Shown: positions 55,204 to 63,096 of the stretch, piece by piece
Position numbering within the stretch: the stretch's first letter is position 1
Layout: each line of letters begins with the position of its first letter
Source of the DNA: Crocosphaera sp. UHCC 0190
GTDB lineage: Bacteria; Cyanobacteriota; Cyanobacteriia; Cyanobacteriales; Microcystaceae
DNA: 64,000 bases
Direction: 5' to 3'
Assembly (NCBI RefSeq): GCF_034932065.1
Contig: NZ_JAYGHP010000006.1
Coordinates: 174,686 to 238,685, forward strand
The notes under the pieces: generated by a model
What the model was told of the DNA's origin: nothing
Databases searched by the model: none
The model's input: the letters and a program-made list of their open reading frames with translations, nothing else
Made by a program: the position numbers and the translations under genes

Positions 55204-55250
55204 ATGCTAAAGCAAGAAGATGTAAAGTTCTCGGTGATAACGGTTTGTAA
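55053..55250 (+). pseudogene. short orphan frame overlapping GT2 start
   Basis: A 65-codon frame from a TTG at 55053 reads LGQLSESGTADGHLAAFLDK and FGHHTYQTQVYHSINAKARR. The composition is protein-like, but it runs out of frame into the GT2 gene and lacks a start signal. I recognise no family. Probably a fragment left by rearrangement, or a chance frame. Confidence 0.25.
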
Positions 55251-56091
55251 GAATGCCGAGAAATTCATAGACAAGGCAATACAGAGTGTTGTTAATCAAA
55301 CTTACTCTAATATAGAATACATTATTATTGATGGTAGTTCTCAAGATAGCACAATAGAAATTATTGAAAAATATCTAGGGAAAGTTAGTAAATTTATTAG
55401 TGAACCTGATCAGGGTATTTATTCAGCAATGAATAAGGCTATCAGGTATTCAACCGGTGATTTTCTCTGTTTTTTAAATGCTGATGATTATTTTGTTGAT
55501 AATAATGTTATTACTGATGTTGCCAACTATGTCAGTGAAAATACCTCTTGTGATTTCATTTATGGAGATTTAGAAGTTCGTTATCCTTCAGGGCGTTTAA
55601 TTTGTGTCAATCCTCCCTCTCCCGAAAATGTTCTTGATGAATTAGTGTGTGGTTGTCTTCCTCATCAAGCGAGTTTTTCCAAAGCCGATCTTTTTTTCTC
55701 AACCATAGGATTTTTTAATGAAAACTACAAAATATCATCAGACTATGAATGGTTTCTGAGACTTACACAAGATGAAACAGTTAAATTAAGTTATTATCCT
55801 AGGTTAATCAGTTCTTATTATTTCGGGGGAGTATCCAGTCAAATTAAAATTTCTGTTCCTGAATCTTATCGCATCCAAAATCAACATCCACTTTATCAAA
55901 CCCCCTATTGGATGAAAAGAAGGATTTTGAAGTATCAAGAGTTTGTGATTAACTTAAGACAATGGTTAACTGCTACTGAAGAAAGTCGAGATTATGTTCA
56001 ACAGCAATATGCTGCGTTAGAACAAAAATATCAAAACCTAGAACAACAGCATCAACAACTTCGAGAACAGTTAAAAAACCTGAAAAGTTGA
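55204..56091 (+). CDS. GT2 glycosyltransferase with C-terminal coiled coil
   Basis: A 295-aa GT-A enzyme. KFSVITVCKNAEKFIDKAIQ begins the fold, IDGSSQDSTIEIIEKYLG is the nucleotide-binding part, DQGIYSAMNKAI and FLNADDYF hold the DxD-type acidic motif, and SDYEWFLRLTQDE follows, as in WcaA/colanic-type GT2 enzymes. The last ~40 residues (QQQYAALEQKYQNLEQQHQQ) are a coiled coil. The ATG at 55204 is chosen; a start at 55150 would add 18 residues that do not belong to the fold. It starts a plus-strand run with the 980-aa enzyme. Confidence 0.85.
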   Translation: MLKQEDVKFSVITVCKNAEKFIDKAIQSVVNQTYSNIEYIIIDGSSQDSTIEIIEKYLGKVSKFISEPDQGIYSAMNKAIRYSTGDFLCFLNADDYFVDNNVITDVANYVSENTSCDFIYGDLEVRYPSGRLICVNPPSPENVLDELVCGCLPHQASFSKADLFFSTIGFFNENYKISSDYEWFLRLTQDETVKLSYYPRLISSYYFGGVSSQIKISVPESYRIQNQHPLYQTPYWMKRRILKYQEFVINLRQWLTATEESRDYVQQQYAALEQKYQNLEQQHQQLREQLKNLKS

Positions 56092-56132
56092 TGGCTGCTT
56101 ATCTAATCATTACTTCCTTATGAAATAGTCTC

Positions 56133-59075
56133 ATGAAAACTAATTTAAAAGAATCAGAAATGAATCCTATCATAGCAGATGAAATCAACAATGATGAATT
56201 TTATCAAGCCCTTCAAGAAATCGCTCGTTTCAGCAACATCAAAACTGTTTTAGAAATTGGCTCCTCTGTCGAAAAATACAGTACAAAAGCATTAATGAAA
56301 GGGTTAAGAGAAAATTCTAACGAGCCAATTCTATTTTGTCAGGAAGTATCTGAAACCAGTGTTAATGGAATTCAATTAATTAAACAAGAGAACTCAATTC
56401 AGCAATTTGATCTTGTATTAATTAATGGTTCTGAGTTTACTGGAACGGTTGAATTAGATCAGGTGTATGGGGCAAAAATCATTCTTTTGGATGACATTTG
56501 CACTTACAAAAATTGGGAAAGTCATCATCGCTTATTATCCGATCCTAACTATAAACTAATTAAACAAAGTTCAACCCTACGTAATGGCTATTCTATTTTT
56601 ATCAGAGTTGATTCTTTATCAACCTTTCAACCCCCTATCAAAACTGTAGAAGAACAACCCATTCACTTTTTTACCATTGTCTTGAATGGGGAACCTTTTA
56701 TTGAATATCATATTAATATTTTCAAACAGCTTCCTTTTCCATGGCACTGGCATATTGTTGAAGGAGTGGCCGAACTAAGACATGATACAGCCTGGAGTTT
56801 AGCCACAGGAGGAGAAATTCTTAATAACATTCATCATCAAGGGCGCAGTCTTGACGGAACTACTCAATATTTAGATGAATTGCAACAGCAATATCCCGAA
56901 AATATTACTATTTATCGTCAAGCAGAAGGGGCCTTTTGGGACGGGAAAAAAGCCATGGTCAATGCGCCTATAAAGAACATTCAAGAAGACTGTCTATTAT
57001 GGCAAATCGATGTAGATGAATTGTGGACAGTGGAGCAAATTATTCAAGCCAGAAAATTATTTAATGAGTATCCTGACAAAACAGCAGCTTATTTTTGGTG
57101 CTGGTATTTTGTGGGAGAAAAACTCGTCATTAGTAGTCGTCATTGTTATACCCAAAACCCTAACCAAGAATGGTTAAGAATTTGGCGTTTTCAACCAGGA
57201 GACATTTGGGAAGCTCATGAACCCCCAAGGTTAGTCCGTCCTCAACCCGATGGCAAAACCAAAGATATTGCTAAAATAAATCCTTTTTTACATGATGAAA
57301 CTGAAAAAGAAGGACTACTTTTCCAACACTTTGCTTATGTTACGCCCGATCAACTTCAATTTAAAGAAAGTTATTATGGTTATCAAAATGCCCTTCAGGA
57401 TTGGAAAAATTTACAGGAACAAACTGAGTTTCCTCTTTTATTAAAAGATTACTTATCATGGGTTACAGATGAAACCGTTGTTGAACCTGCCAATATTTGT
57501 GGTGTTGTTCCCCTGATGGAAAAAGATATTACCTGCCAATCTTGGCGTTTTTTAAACTCGCAAGAAATTAATGAAAAAACTATGGATGTGAAAAAACCTT
57601 TTCCTCAAATTGTCATCGATGGAGTCTTTTTTCAGTTTGCTAATTCAGGCATTGCCCAAGTTTGGAAAAACTTATTAGAGTGTTGGTCAGAGAACGGATT
57701 TTATCAACATATAATTGTTTTAGATCGGGCGGGAACTGCCCCCAGAATTCCTAATATTCGCTATCGTCCCGTTCCGGCTTATGACTACAATCAAACGGAT
57801 GTCGATGCTCAAATGCTTCAGGAAATTTGTGATGAGAAAGGGGCTGATTTATTTATTTCCACCTACTATACCACTCCCCTATCTACCCCTTCAGTTTTTA
57901 TGGCCTATGATATGATTCCCGAAGTAATTGGAGCCAATTTAGAAGATGTTGGCTGGCGAGAGAAGCACTATGGCATTATGCACGCCTCTAGCTATATTAC
58001 GATTTCTGAAAATACGGCTCATGATCTAGTGCAGTTTTTTCCCCATATTTCACCTGAGGAGATAACCGTTGCTCATTGTGGACTCAAACCCGTTTTTTCT
58101 CCAGCTAACGCCGAAGAAATTGCCCAATTTAAAGAAAAATATGCCATCGATAAGCCTTATTTTCTCTTAGTCGGCGAAAGAATGGGAGTAAATAGTTATA
58201 AAAATGCGATTTACTTATTCAGAACTTTCTCAAAACTGGTTGATAAACAACAATTTGCTATTGTTTGTGTGGGAGGAAAACCAGAATTAGAGCCGGAATT
58301 AGCAGCACTTTCCCAAGATATAACAACTTTTGTCTTATCCCTAGATGATGAAGCCTTAAAAGCCGCTTATTCGGGATCTGTTGCCTATGTTTGTCCCTCC
58401 AAGTATGAGGGGTTTGGCCTGCCAATTTTAGAAGCGATGGCCTGTGGTTGTCCCGTGATTACCAGTCGTAATTCTTCTATTACTGAAGTGGCAGGAAACG
58501 CCGCTTTATATGTTGATCAATTAAATGAATATGATTTAATTGATGCTCTCTATAAAGTTCAAAACCCTGAAATTCGGCAAAATTTAATTAAGGCTGGATT
58601 TGCCCAAATTAAGCAATTTTCCTGGTCAAATATGGCTGATATTATGGTTGATGTTTTCCACAAAACAGCAGACAAACTTCAAACGGGAAAGCTTACACCT
58701 GTACCCCCTATTTGGGAGGGGTTAAGAAAACAACAATCTTTAGTTAAACAAGCTAATAATCTTTTAGCACAGACCCAACAGGAATTAGATCAGACTCGTA
58801 GTCTTGCCGAGCAATATAAATGGGAATTAGAACAATGTCGTCAACAGTCTCAAGCTGCTCCTGTTGCCCCTGTTATTCCTCTTCTTAATCATGAAGAAAT
58901 CCCTGCTTTAAAACAACAATTAGAAATGTCTTACACTGAATTAGCCAGAGTTCGCACTGAATTAGAAACGGCTAAAACTGAAGTAGAAGCCATGAAAACT
59001 AGCAAATTTTGGAAATTACGAACAAAATGGTTCCGCGTTAAACAAACCCTAGGTTTACCAATTGATGAAGCCTAG
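56133..59075 (+). CDS. multidomain glycosyltransferase with Rossmann N-terminus, GT4 and SKFW tail
   Basis: A 980-aa protein. Residues 1-170 look like a methyltransferase-type Rossmann domain (KTVLEIGSSVEKYSTKALMK). From about 178 to 480 there is a glycosyltransferase-like region (HFFTIVLNGEPFIEYHINIF, WQIDVDELW with a DxD, WRIWRF-like block). From about 495 to 850 a GT4 domain follows (FFQFANSGIAQVWKNLLECW, FLLVGERMGVNSYKNAIYLF, PSKYEGFGLPILEAMACGCP). A coiled coil (about 870-960) and the tail TSKFWKLRTKWFRVKQTLGL end the chain. The sulfotransferase gene starts 24 bp downstream. Confidence 0.82.
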   Translation: MKTNLKESEMNPIIADEINNDEFYQALQEIARFSNIKTVLEIGSSVEKYSTKALMKGLRENSNEPILFCQEVSETSVNGIQLIKQENSIQQFDLVLINGSEFTGTVELDQVYGAKIILLDDICTYKNWESHHRLLSDPNYKLIKQSSTLRNGYSIFIRVDSLSTFQPPIKTVEEQPIHFFTIVLNGEPFIEYHINIFKQLPFPWHWHIVEGVAELRHDTAWSLATGGEILNNIHHQGRSLDGTTQYLDELQQQYPENITIYRQAEGAFWDGKKAMVNAPIKNIQEDCLLWQIDVDELWTVEQIIQARKLFNEYPDKTAAYFWCWYFVGEKLVISSRHCYTQNPNQEWLRIWRFQPGDIWEAHEPPRLVRPQPDGKTKDIAKINPFLHDETEKEGLLFQHFAYVTPDQLQFKESYYGYQNALQDWKNLQEQTEFPLLLKDYLSWVTDETVVEPANICGVVPLMEKDITCQSWRFLNSQEINEKTMDVKKPFPQIVIDGVFFQFANSGIAQVWKNLLECWSENGFYQHIIVLDRAGTAPRIPNIRYRPVPAYDYNQTDVDAQMLQEICDEKGADLFISTYYTTPLSTPSVFMAYDMIPEVIGANLEDVGWREKHYGIMHASSYITISENTAHDLVQFFPHISPEEITVAHCGLKPVFSPANAEEIAQFKEKYAIDKPYFLLVGERMGVNSYKNAIYLFRTFSKLVDKQQFAIVCVGGKPELEPELAALSQDITTFVLSLDDEALKAAYSGSVAYVCPSKYEGFGLPILEAMACGCPVITSRNSSITEVAGNAALYVDQLNEYDLIDALYKVQNPEIRQNLIKAGFAQIKQFSWSNMADIMVDVFHKTADKLQTGKLTPVPPIWEGLRKQQSLVKQANNLLAQTQQELDQTRSLAEQYKWELEQCRQQSQAAPVAPVIPLLNHEEIPALKQQLEMSYTELARVRTELETAKTEVEAMKTSKFWKLRTKWFRVKQTLGLPIDEA

Positions 59076-59099
59076 TCATTTAATAGGGATTGATAACTT

Positions 59100-59768
59100 A
59101 TGCTTTCTATGCAGAAACAATTTTTGTTTATTCATGTTCCCAAAACAGGTGGGAATAGTCTTCAGAATATTTTGAGTCACTATTCTGAAGATAAGATTGT
59201 AATTCATGGAAAACATCAAGATGGAATTGAACGTTTTGAAGTGAGAAATGATAACTATGAAGTAACAAAACACTCAACTTTAAAACATTACCAGGAAATC
59301 TTAGAAGCTGATATCTATCAAAAACTTTTTAAGTTTGCTACGATTAGAAATCCCTACGATCAGATGATTTCTTGGTATTTTTCTCCCCATCGAGGAGTTA
59401 ACGAATGGGTTAGACAAGATTTCATTTATTTAATCGAAGAAGTGCCAACCTTGAGGGAATATATTGGCCTTCCTACAACTTCTTTTTTAAAGAAAATGAC
59501 GACAAAATTTGGATTATCCCTTAAGTTAAAACCGCCTAAACTGGATCGAAATATCGATTTTTTAATAAGATTTGAACATCTCAATGAAGATTTCAAGAAA
59601 GTTTGTGGGATGATTGACATCCCTTATGAACCCTTACCCATTCGCAATAAATCTCAAAGAAAACACTATTCCGCTTATTTTGATGAGGAAATCAAAGAAA
59701 GGGTTTATCTTAAATTTCGAGAAGAAATAAAATTTGGGGGTTATGAATTTGATGAGGGAAAATCTTGA
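59100..59768 (+). CDS. sulfotransferase family 2 protein
   Basis: A 222-aa protein of the carbohydrate sulfotransferase type. FLFIHVPKTGGNSLQNILSH near residues 8-27 is the 5' PAPS loop and FATIRNPYDQMISWYFSPHR near 80 is the 3' phosphate region. It probably adds sulfate to a sugar. It is short for the family but has both PAPS sites. It lies 24 bp after the 980-aa glycosyltransferase, so the pair is likely one operon. Confidence 0.85.
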   Translation: MLSMQKQFLFIHVPKTGGNSLQNILSHYSEDKIVIHGKHQDGIERFEVRNDNYEVTKHSTLKHYQEILEADIYQKLFKFATIRNPYDQMISWYFSPHRGVNEWVRQDFIYLIEEVPTLREYIGLPTTSFLKKMTTKFGLSLKLKPPKLDRNIDFLIRFEHLNEDFKKVCGMIDIPYEPLPIRNKSQRKHYSAYFDEEIKERVYLKFREEIKFGGYEFDEGKS

Positions 59769-59796
59769 TATAGCATTTCCAAATTAGATATAAATA

Positions 59797-59841
59797 GTAA
59801 CACAGCCTTCTAGGCTGTTACAAGCAAGATGCTTGTGTTAC
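59797..59841. repeat. 45-bp compound palindrome, copy 2
   Basis: The outer arms GTAACACA and TGTGTTAC are identical to the copy at 5616-5660. The inner hairpins are ACAGCCTTCTAGGCTGT (59800-59816) and ACAAGCAAGATGCTTGT (59820-59836), the latter better paired than in copy 1. It lies between the convergent sulfotransferase and coiled-coil genes. Confidence 0.65.
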
Positions 59842-59878
59842 AGTGTTCACAATTCATTGGTAAACACTATATAACCTT

Positions 59879-60460
59879 TTATTCTTCTGCTTTCATACCA
59901 AGGGATTTTTTCAGCCGCAAGAAACGCTCCCTTAATTGCCAAAATTTACTACTTTCCATCCCGACAATAATTGCTTCACTTTCATTGATTTTTTCTTGTA
60001 ATTGATCAATTTTTTCTAATAAGGAGATTCGATTTTCTTCGCTGTGATGTAATTGCTCTTTAATGTCTTCTATGGTTATGTCCCGTTGTTCAATCACCTG
60101 TTTGAGTGATTCTTGTTTTGCTTGACTCAGTTGCAGTTGTTGGGTTAGATCTCTAACTTCTGCTCGCAATTCTCCAATCAGCTTGATATGATGCTCTTGT
60201 TCTTCCCTAAGTTGCTTAACGTCCCCTTCTAGAAAACAAATTTTTCTGTTTACTTCAACTAATTCCTGTATTGTATCGGCTAACTGCAATTGTGTATCAT
60301 ATAACTTATTATGAGCCTCTGCTGATGTCTGTGCTAGATCATCATACTCTTGTTGCGCTTTCAAAATTATGCGATCGCGTTCTTGCCGAGCTTGGAAAAC
60401 GGCGCGATCGCGGGATTCTAGGACTTGCCAAACTGTTTTTAACTGTTCTGTGTTATTCAT
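59879..60460 (-). CDS. coiled-coil protein with SKFW tail
   Basis: A 193-aa protein, almost wholly a coiled coil (about 20-165; heptads such as LQLADTIQELVEVNRKICFL, IKEQLHHSEENRISLLEKID), ending in MESSKFWQLRERFLRLKKSL. No enzyme domain is present. The tail matches those of the 980-aa glycosyltransferase and the remnant at 54.9 kb, so it may act as a scaffold for the same machinery. The ATG at 60460 overlaps the stop of the upstream sulfotransferase-like gene by 8 bp, giving coupled translation. Confidence 0.75.
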   Translation of the reverse strand: MNNTEQLKTVWQVLESRDRAVFQARQERDRIILKAQQEYDDLAQTSAEAHNKLYDTQLQLADTIQELVEVNRKICFLEGDVKQLREEQEHHIKLIGELRAEVRDLTQQLQLSQAKQESLKQVIEQRDITIEDIKEQLHHSEENRISLLEKIDQLQEKINESEAIIVGMESSKFWQLRERFLRLKKSLGMKAEE

Positions 60461-61226
60461 AACCCAATAACTGATCTGCCCTCCGACAGTTTTCATCATT
60501 ACTCGCTATAATATATGACTCAGACTCTGTATTACTGGGAAGTAACTTAATCTCCCTCAGTTGTCCCCCCCTCGATGATTGCTTCAGAATATTATCCCCT
60601 GTACAGTTTTCAAACTGGTGGAATTTATTGATAAAAGCGGGATCATAATTGATTTCAAGGGTTTCACAAATTAAACGAATTTGAGTAGTGGGATCTTGAC
60701 ATATTTCTTCATACTTGAAAACGGGATAATCACAAACCGCTTGAGCATAGGTTAAATAGTTTTCTCCAAAAGCTTCAATGGAAAGATTTAAGTGTTTAAA
60801 GGTGCGAGTAATCGAGTCATAAACATCCGCCGCACCACGGGCGATCGCTATTGGTAAACAAGTAAATCCATAATGGGATAAATATAAATTTTGTTCTAAC
60901 AATAAACTCGGTGTTAGTATGTTATCGTTAGTTGGATTATCAATAAAGTTGGCCGCTGTCCAGTCACGAATAATCAAATGATGATGGGATTCTTTGGCTT
61001 GAGTTGCCAAAAAGATTATTTGTTTACCATAAGATTGAGCCGTAAACCCCTCTAGCTGATCCTCTTTGAGCAAATTAAGCCATTGCTGTGCTTGCTCCGT
61101 AATCGGATGGACTGACCCCAAGGGATTAACCTCCGATAAAATAAGATTGCCAGTAATGCTCCCTAAACATCGATTAACTAACGTCCCCCCAGAACGAGGA
61201 TAACCATAGATAATAGGAATTTTCAT
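60453..61226 (-). CDS. sulfotransferase-like P-loop protein
   Basis: A 257-aa protein. IIYGYPRSGGTLVNRCLGSI near residues 4-23 is a PAPS-loop-like motif (PRSGGT), and PIAIARGAADVYDSITRTFK near 128-147 occupies the place of the 3' phosphate-binding region, although the usual RDP is RGA. VFKYEEICQDP follows. The sulfotransferase assignment is good at the N-terminus but weaker in the second site. It is coupled to the downstream coiled-coil protein, and no other gene precedes it on this strand. Confidence 0.75.
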   Translation of the reverse strand: MKIPIIYGYPRSGGTLVNRCLGSITGNLILSEVNPLGSVHPITEQAQQWLNLLKEDQLEGFTAQSYGKQIIFLATQAKESHHHLIIRDWTAANFIDNPTNDNILTPSLLLEQNLYLSHYGFTCLPIAIARGAADVYDSITRTFKHLNLSIEAFGENYLTYAQAVCDYPVFKYEEICQDPTTQIRLICETLEINYDPAFINKFHQFENCTGDNILKQSSRGGQLREIKLLPSNTESESYIIASNDENCRRADQLLGYE

Positions 61227-61585
61227 TAATAACTACAACTCAACAGCATTCAGTGATGATCATACATTATAAGTTCTTTGAATAACCATTAGACTATAAC
61301 CTGAGTCATCGGTCAACAAATAACCTTCAATTCCTAAATAACAAATTCCAGAAATATTAGAGACGCAAGGGAACTTTGTCCCTTGGTTTATGTCTCTCTC
61401 AATGGGGACGAGTTCTCACTTGTAATGTTTCATGTATTATCTAGCAAAAATTTTTGTGAAAAAACCTAGAATTATGGGGATTTTTTTTGTAAGCTAGAGG
61501 CATCAGGAAAAAACATCCTGAATTAACCATAAACTAATACCTCAATTGTGGTTGAGGAGTGAATTCAAAGGAGTGCAAAGTAACT
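61227..61585. other. 359-bp leader region of the RTX gene
   Basis: No gene is seen. It contains the inverted repeat CAAGGGA/TCCCTTG (61366-61372 and 61379-61385) inside an AGAGACG frame like that at 15021, and a perfect hairpin TCAGGA/TCCTGA (61503-61508 and 61516-61521) in what should be the RTX 5' untranslated region. A run of eight Ts at about 61482 precedes it. The promoter could not be placed. Confidence 0.5.
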
Positions 61586-62896
61586 ATGGCTGATTTTATT
61601 GGAACTAATGAGGCTGATACTATAGTAGGAAGTGTTGCAAACGACTTAATCGACGGATTAGGCGGTGATGACTTACTCAATGGTATTAGTGGCAATGACA
61701 CCGTTAAAGGTGGTCAAGGTAATGACACAGCAGACGGTGGCGACGGCGATGATACCGTTCGAGGTGGTGCGGGAGATGATTCCCTACAAGGGAATGTTGG
61801 AGATGATAGTGTCATAGGCGGCGACGGTAATGACACCATCTTTGGTTTTACTGGAAATGACGTCCTCAAAGGTGGAACTGGTCAAGACTCCATCGACGGT
61901 GGTGACGGCGATGATTCCATCAATGGGGGAAATGCCATGGATACCCTCCTTGGTGGTGCCGGAAATGACACTATCCAAGGTGGGAACGGTGCCGACAGTG
62001 TTGATGGTGGAGACGGCGATGATTCTCTCCAGGGTGGAACGGGTCAAGACACGATTACTGGTGGTGCTGGATTAGATACCATCCGAGGTGGTAATGGTGC
62101 TGACTCCTTAGATGGTGGAGCCGACAACGACTCCCTTGTTGGTGGTAACGGTAATGATACCCTATTGGGTGATGCCGGCGATGATGTATTGCAAGGTGGT
62201 GCCGGCCAAGATAGTCTAGTCGGTGGTGATGGTAACGACACCATACAAGGTGGTAATGCCATAGACACTCTAATGGGAGAAGCTGGTGACGACTCCCTCA
62301 TCGGTGGCAATGGTTTTGACAGCCTGGATGGTGGTGCCGATAACGATACCCTTGACGGTGGTGCTGGTCAGGATACCCTATTGGGTGATGCCGGAATGGA
62401 CAGCCTATCTGGTGGTGATGGTGCTGACTCACTGGACGGAGGAGCCGACAATGACACCCTCGACGGTGGCAACGGCAATGATAATCTAAATGGTGGAGCC
62501 GACCAAGACTCCCTTGTCGGTGGTGCCGGTAATGACTACCTCCTCGGTGGAACTGAAGATGATACCCTTGAGGGTGGTAACGACAATGACACCCTTATTG
62601 GTGGTGAAGCAGCAGCAGCAGGCGATGGTATAACTGACATCCTTACTGGTGGCGGTGGTTTGGATATCTTTATGCTTCAAACTACCGCTAACGATGCTTG
62701 GGCCGATACCATTACCGATTTCACCGTAGGAACAGACCAATTTGGGTTAAATGGGTTGCTGTTTACTGATTTAACGTTTGCTCAGGCTGGTATGAATACC
62801 ACGATCACGACCGGTGGTTTTATCATTGCCACTGTCGAAAATGCAACGGTAGATCAAATCGACTTTATCGGCAACTTTACTGAGATAACTGTCTAG
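61586..62896 (+). CDS. RTX-type calcium-binding nonapeptide repeat protein
   Basis: A 436-aa protein made almost entirely of hemolysin-type repeats GGxGxDxLx from about residue 20 to 350 (for example GGAGQDSLVGGDGNDTIQGG), which bind Ca2+ and fold as a parallel beta roll. A non-repeat C-terminal part of about 90 residues (DIFMLQTTANDAWADTITDF, VGTDQFGLNGLLFTDL) resembles the C-terminal secretion region of type I secreted proteins. There is no N-terminal signal peptide, so export by a TolC-type system is expected. The ATG at 61586 follows AAAGGAG at 61567-61573. No enzymatic domain is present, so it may be a surface or matrix protein. Confidence 0.88.
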   Translation: MADFIGTNEADTIVGSVANDLIDGLGGDDLLNGISGNDTVKGGQGNDTADGGDGDDTVRGGAGDDSLQGNVGDDSVIGGDGNDTIFGFTGNDVLKGGTGQDSIDGGDGDDSINGGNAMDTLLGGAGNDTIQGGNGADSVDGGDGDDSLQGGTGQDTITGGAGLDTIRGGNGADSLDGGADNDSLVGGNGNDTLLGDAGDDVLQGGAGQDSLVGGDGNDTIQGGNAIDTLMGEAGDDSLIGGNGFDSLDGGADNDTLDGGAGQDTLLGDAGMDSLSGGDGADSLDGGADNDTLDGGNGNDNLNGGADQDSLVGGAGNDYLLGGTEDDTLEGGNDNDTLIGGEAAAAGDGITDILTGGGGLDIFMLQTTANDAWADTITDFTVGTDQFGLNGLLFTDLTFAQAGMNTTITTGGFIIATVENATVDQIDFIGNFTEITV

Positions 62897-62935
62897 ACTA
62901 GCTGCCCATAATAACTAATTTTTGAATTAGTATTT

Positions 62936-62973
62936 AATCCCCCTGTTACTCTCTAGTATTGGGGGATTTTTTT
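62936..62973 (+). terminator. intrinsic terminator of the RTX gene
   Basis: AATCCCCC (62936-62943) and GGGGGATT (62961-62968) are exact reverse complements, followed at once by a run of Ts. It lies 40 bp after the RTX stop codon and is the clearest one-way terminator in the window. Confidence 0.85.
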
Positions 62974-63002
62974 ATATCTTATTGTTGGCTTTTGATAATA
63001 AG

Positions 63003-63085
63003 CGCAAGCCAGAGGGCGCAAGCATTGCGCCCCTACCGGCGGACAAATGGGACGCGGGGGCCATTTGTCCGCCCAAATCCCTCTT
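63003..63085. repeat. REP-like palindromes downstream of RAYT
   Basis: The stretch holds GGGCGCAAGCATTGCGCCCC (63014-63033), followed by CTAC and a second palindrome GGCGGACAAATGG...CCATTTGTCCGCC, then CCAAATCCCTCTTA. The same GCGCCC-CAAATCCCTCTTA string occurs inside the transposase gene near 63370, linking this copy to it. Confidence 0.6.
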
Positions 63086-63096
63086 ATCATTGACGA

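Noticed and set aside
61784..62740. Several open frames on the opposite strand and in other frames of the RTX gene
   Set aside because: They result from the regular GGTGGT/GACGAC repeat codons, give low-complexity peptides such as Pro/Ser runs, and have no start signals.
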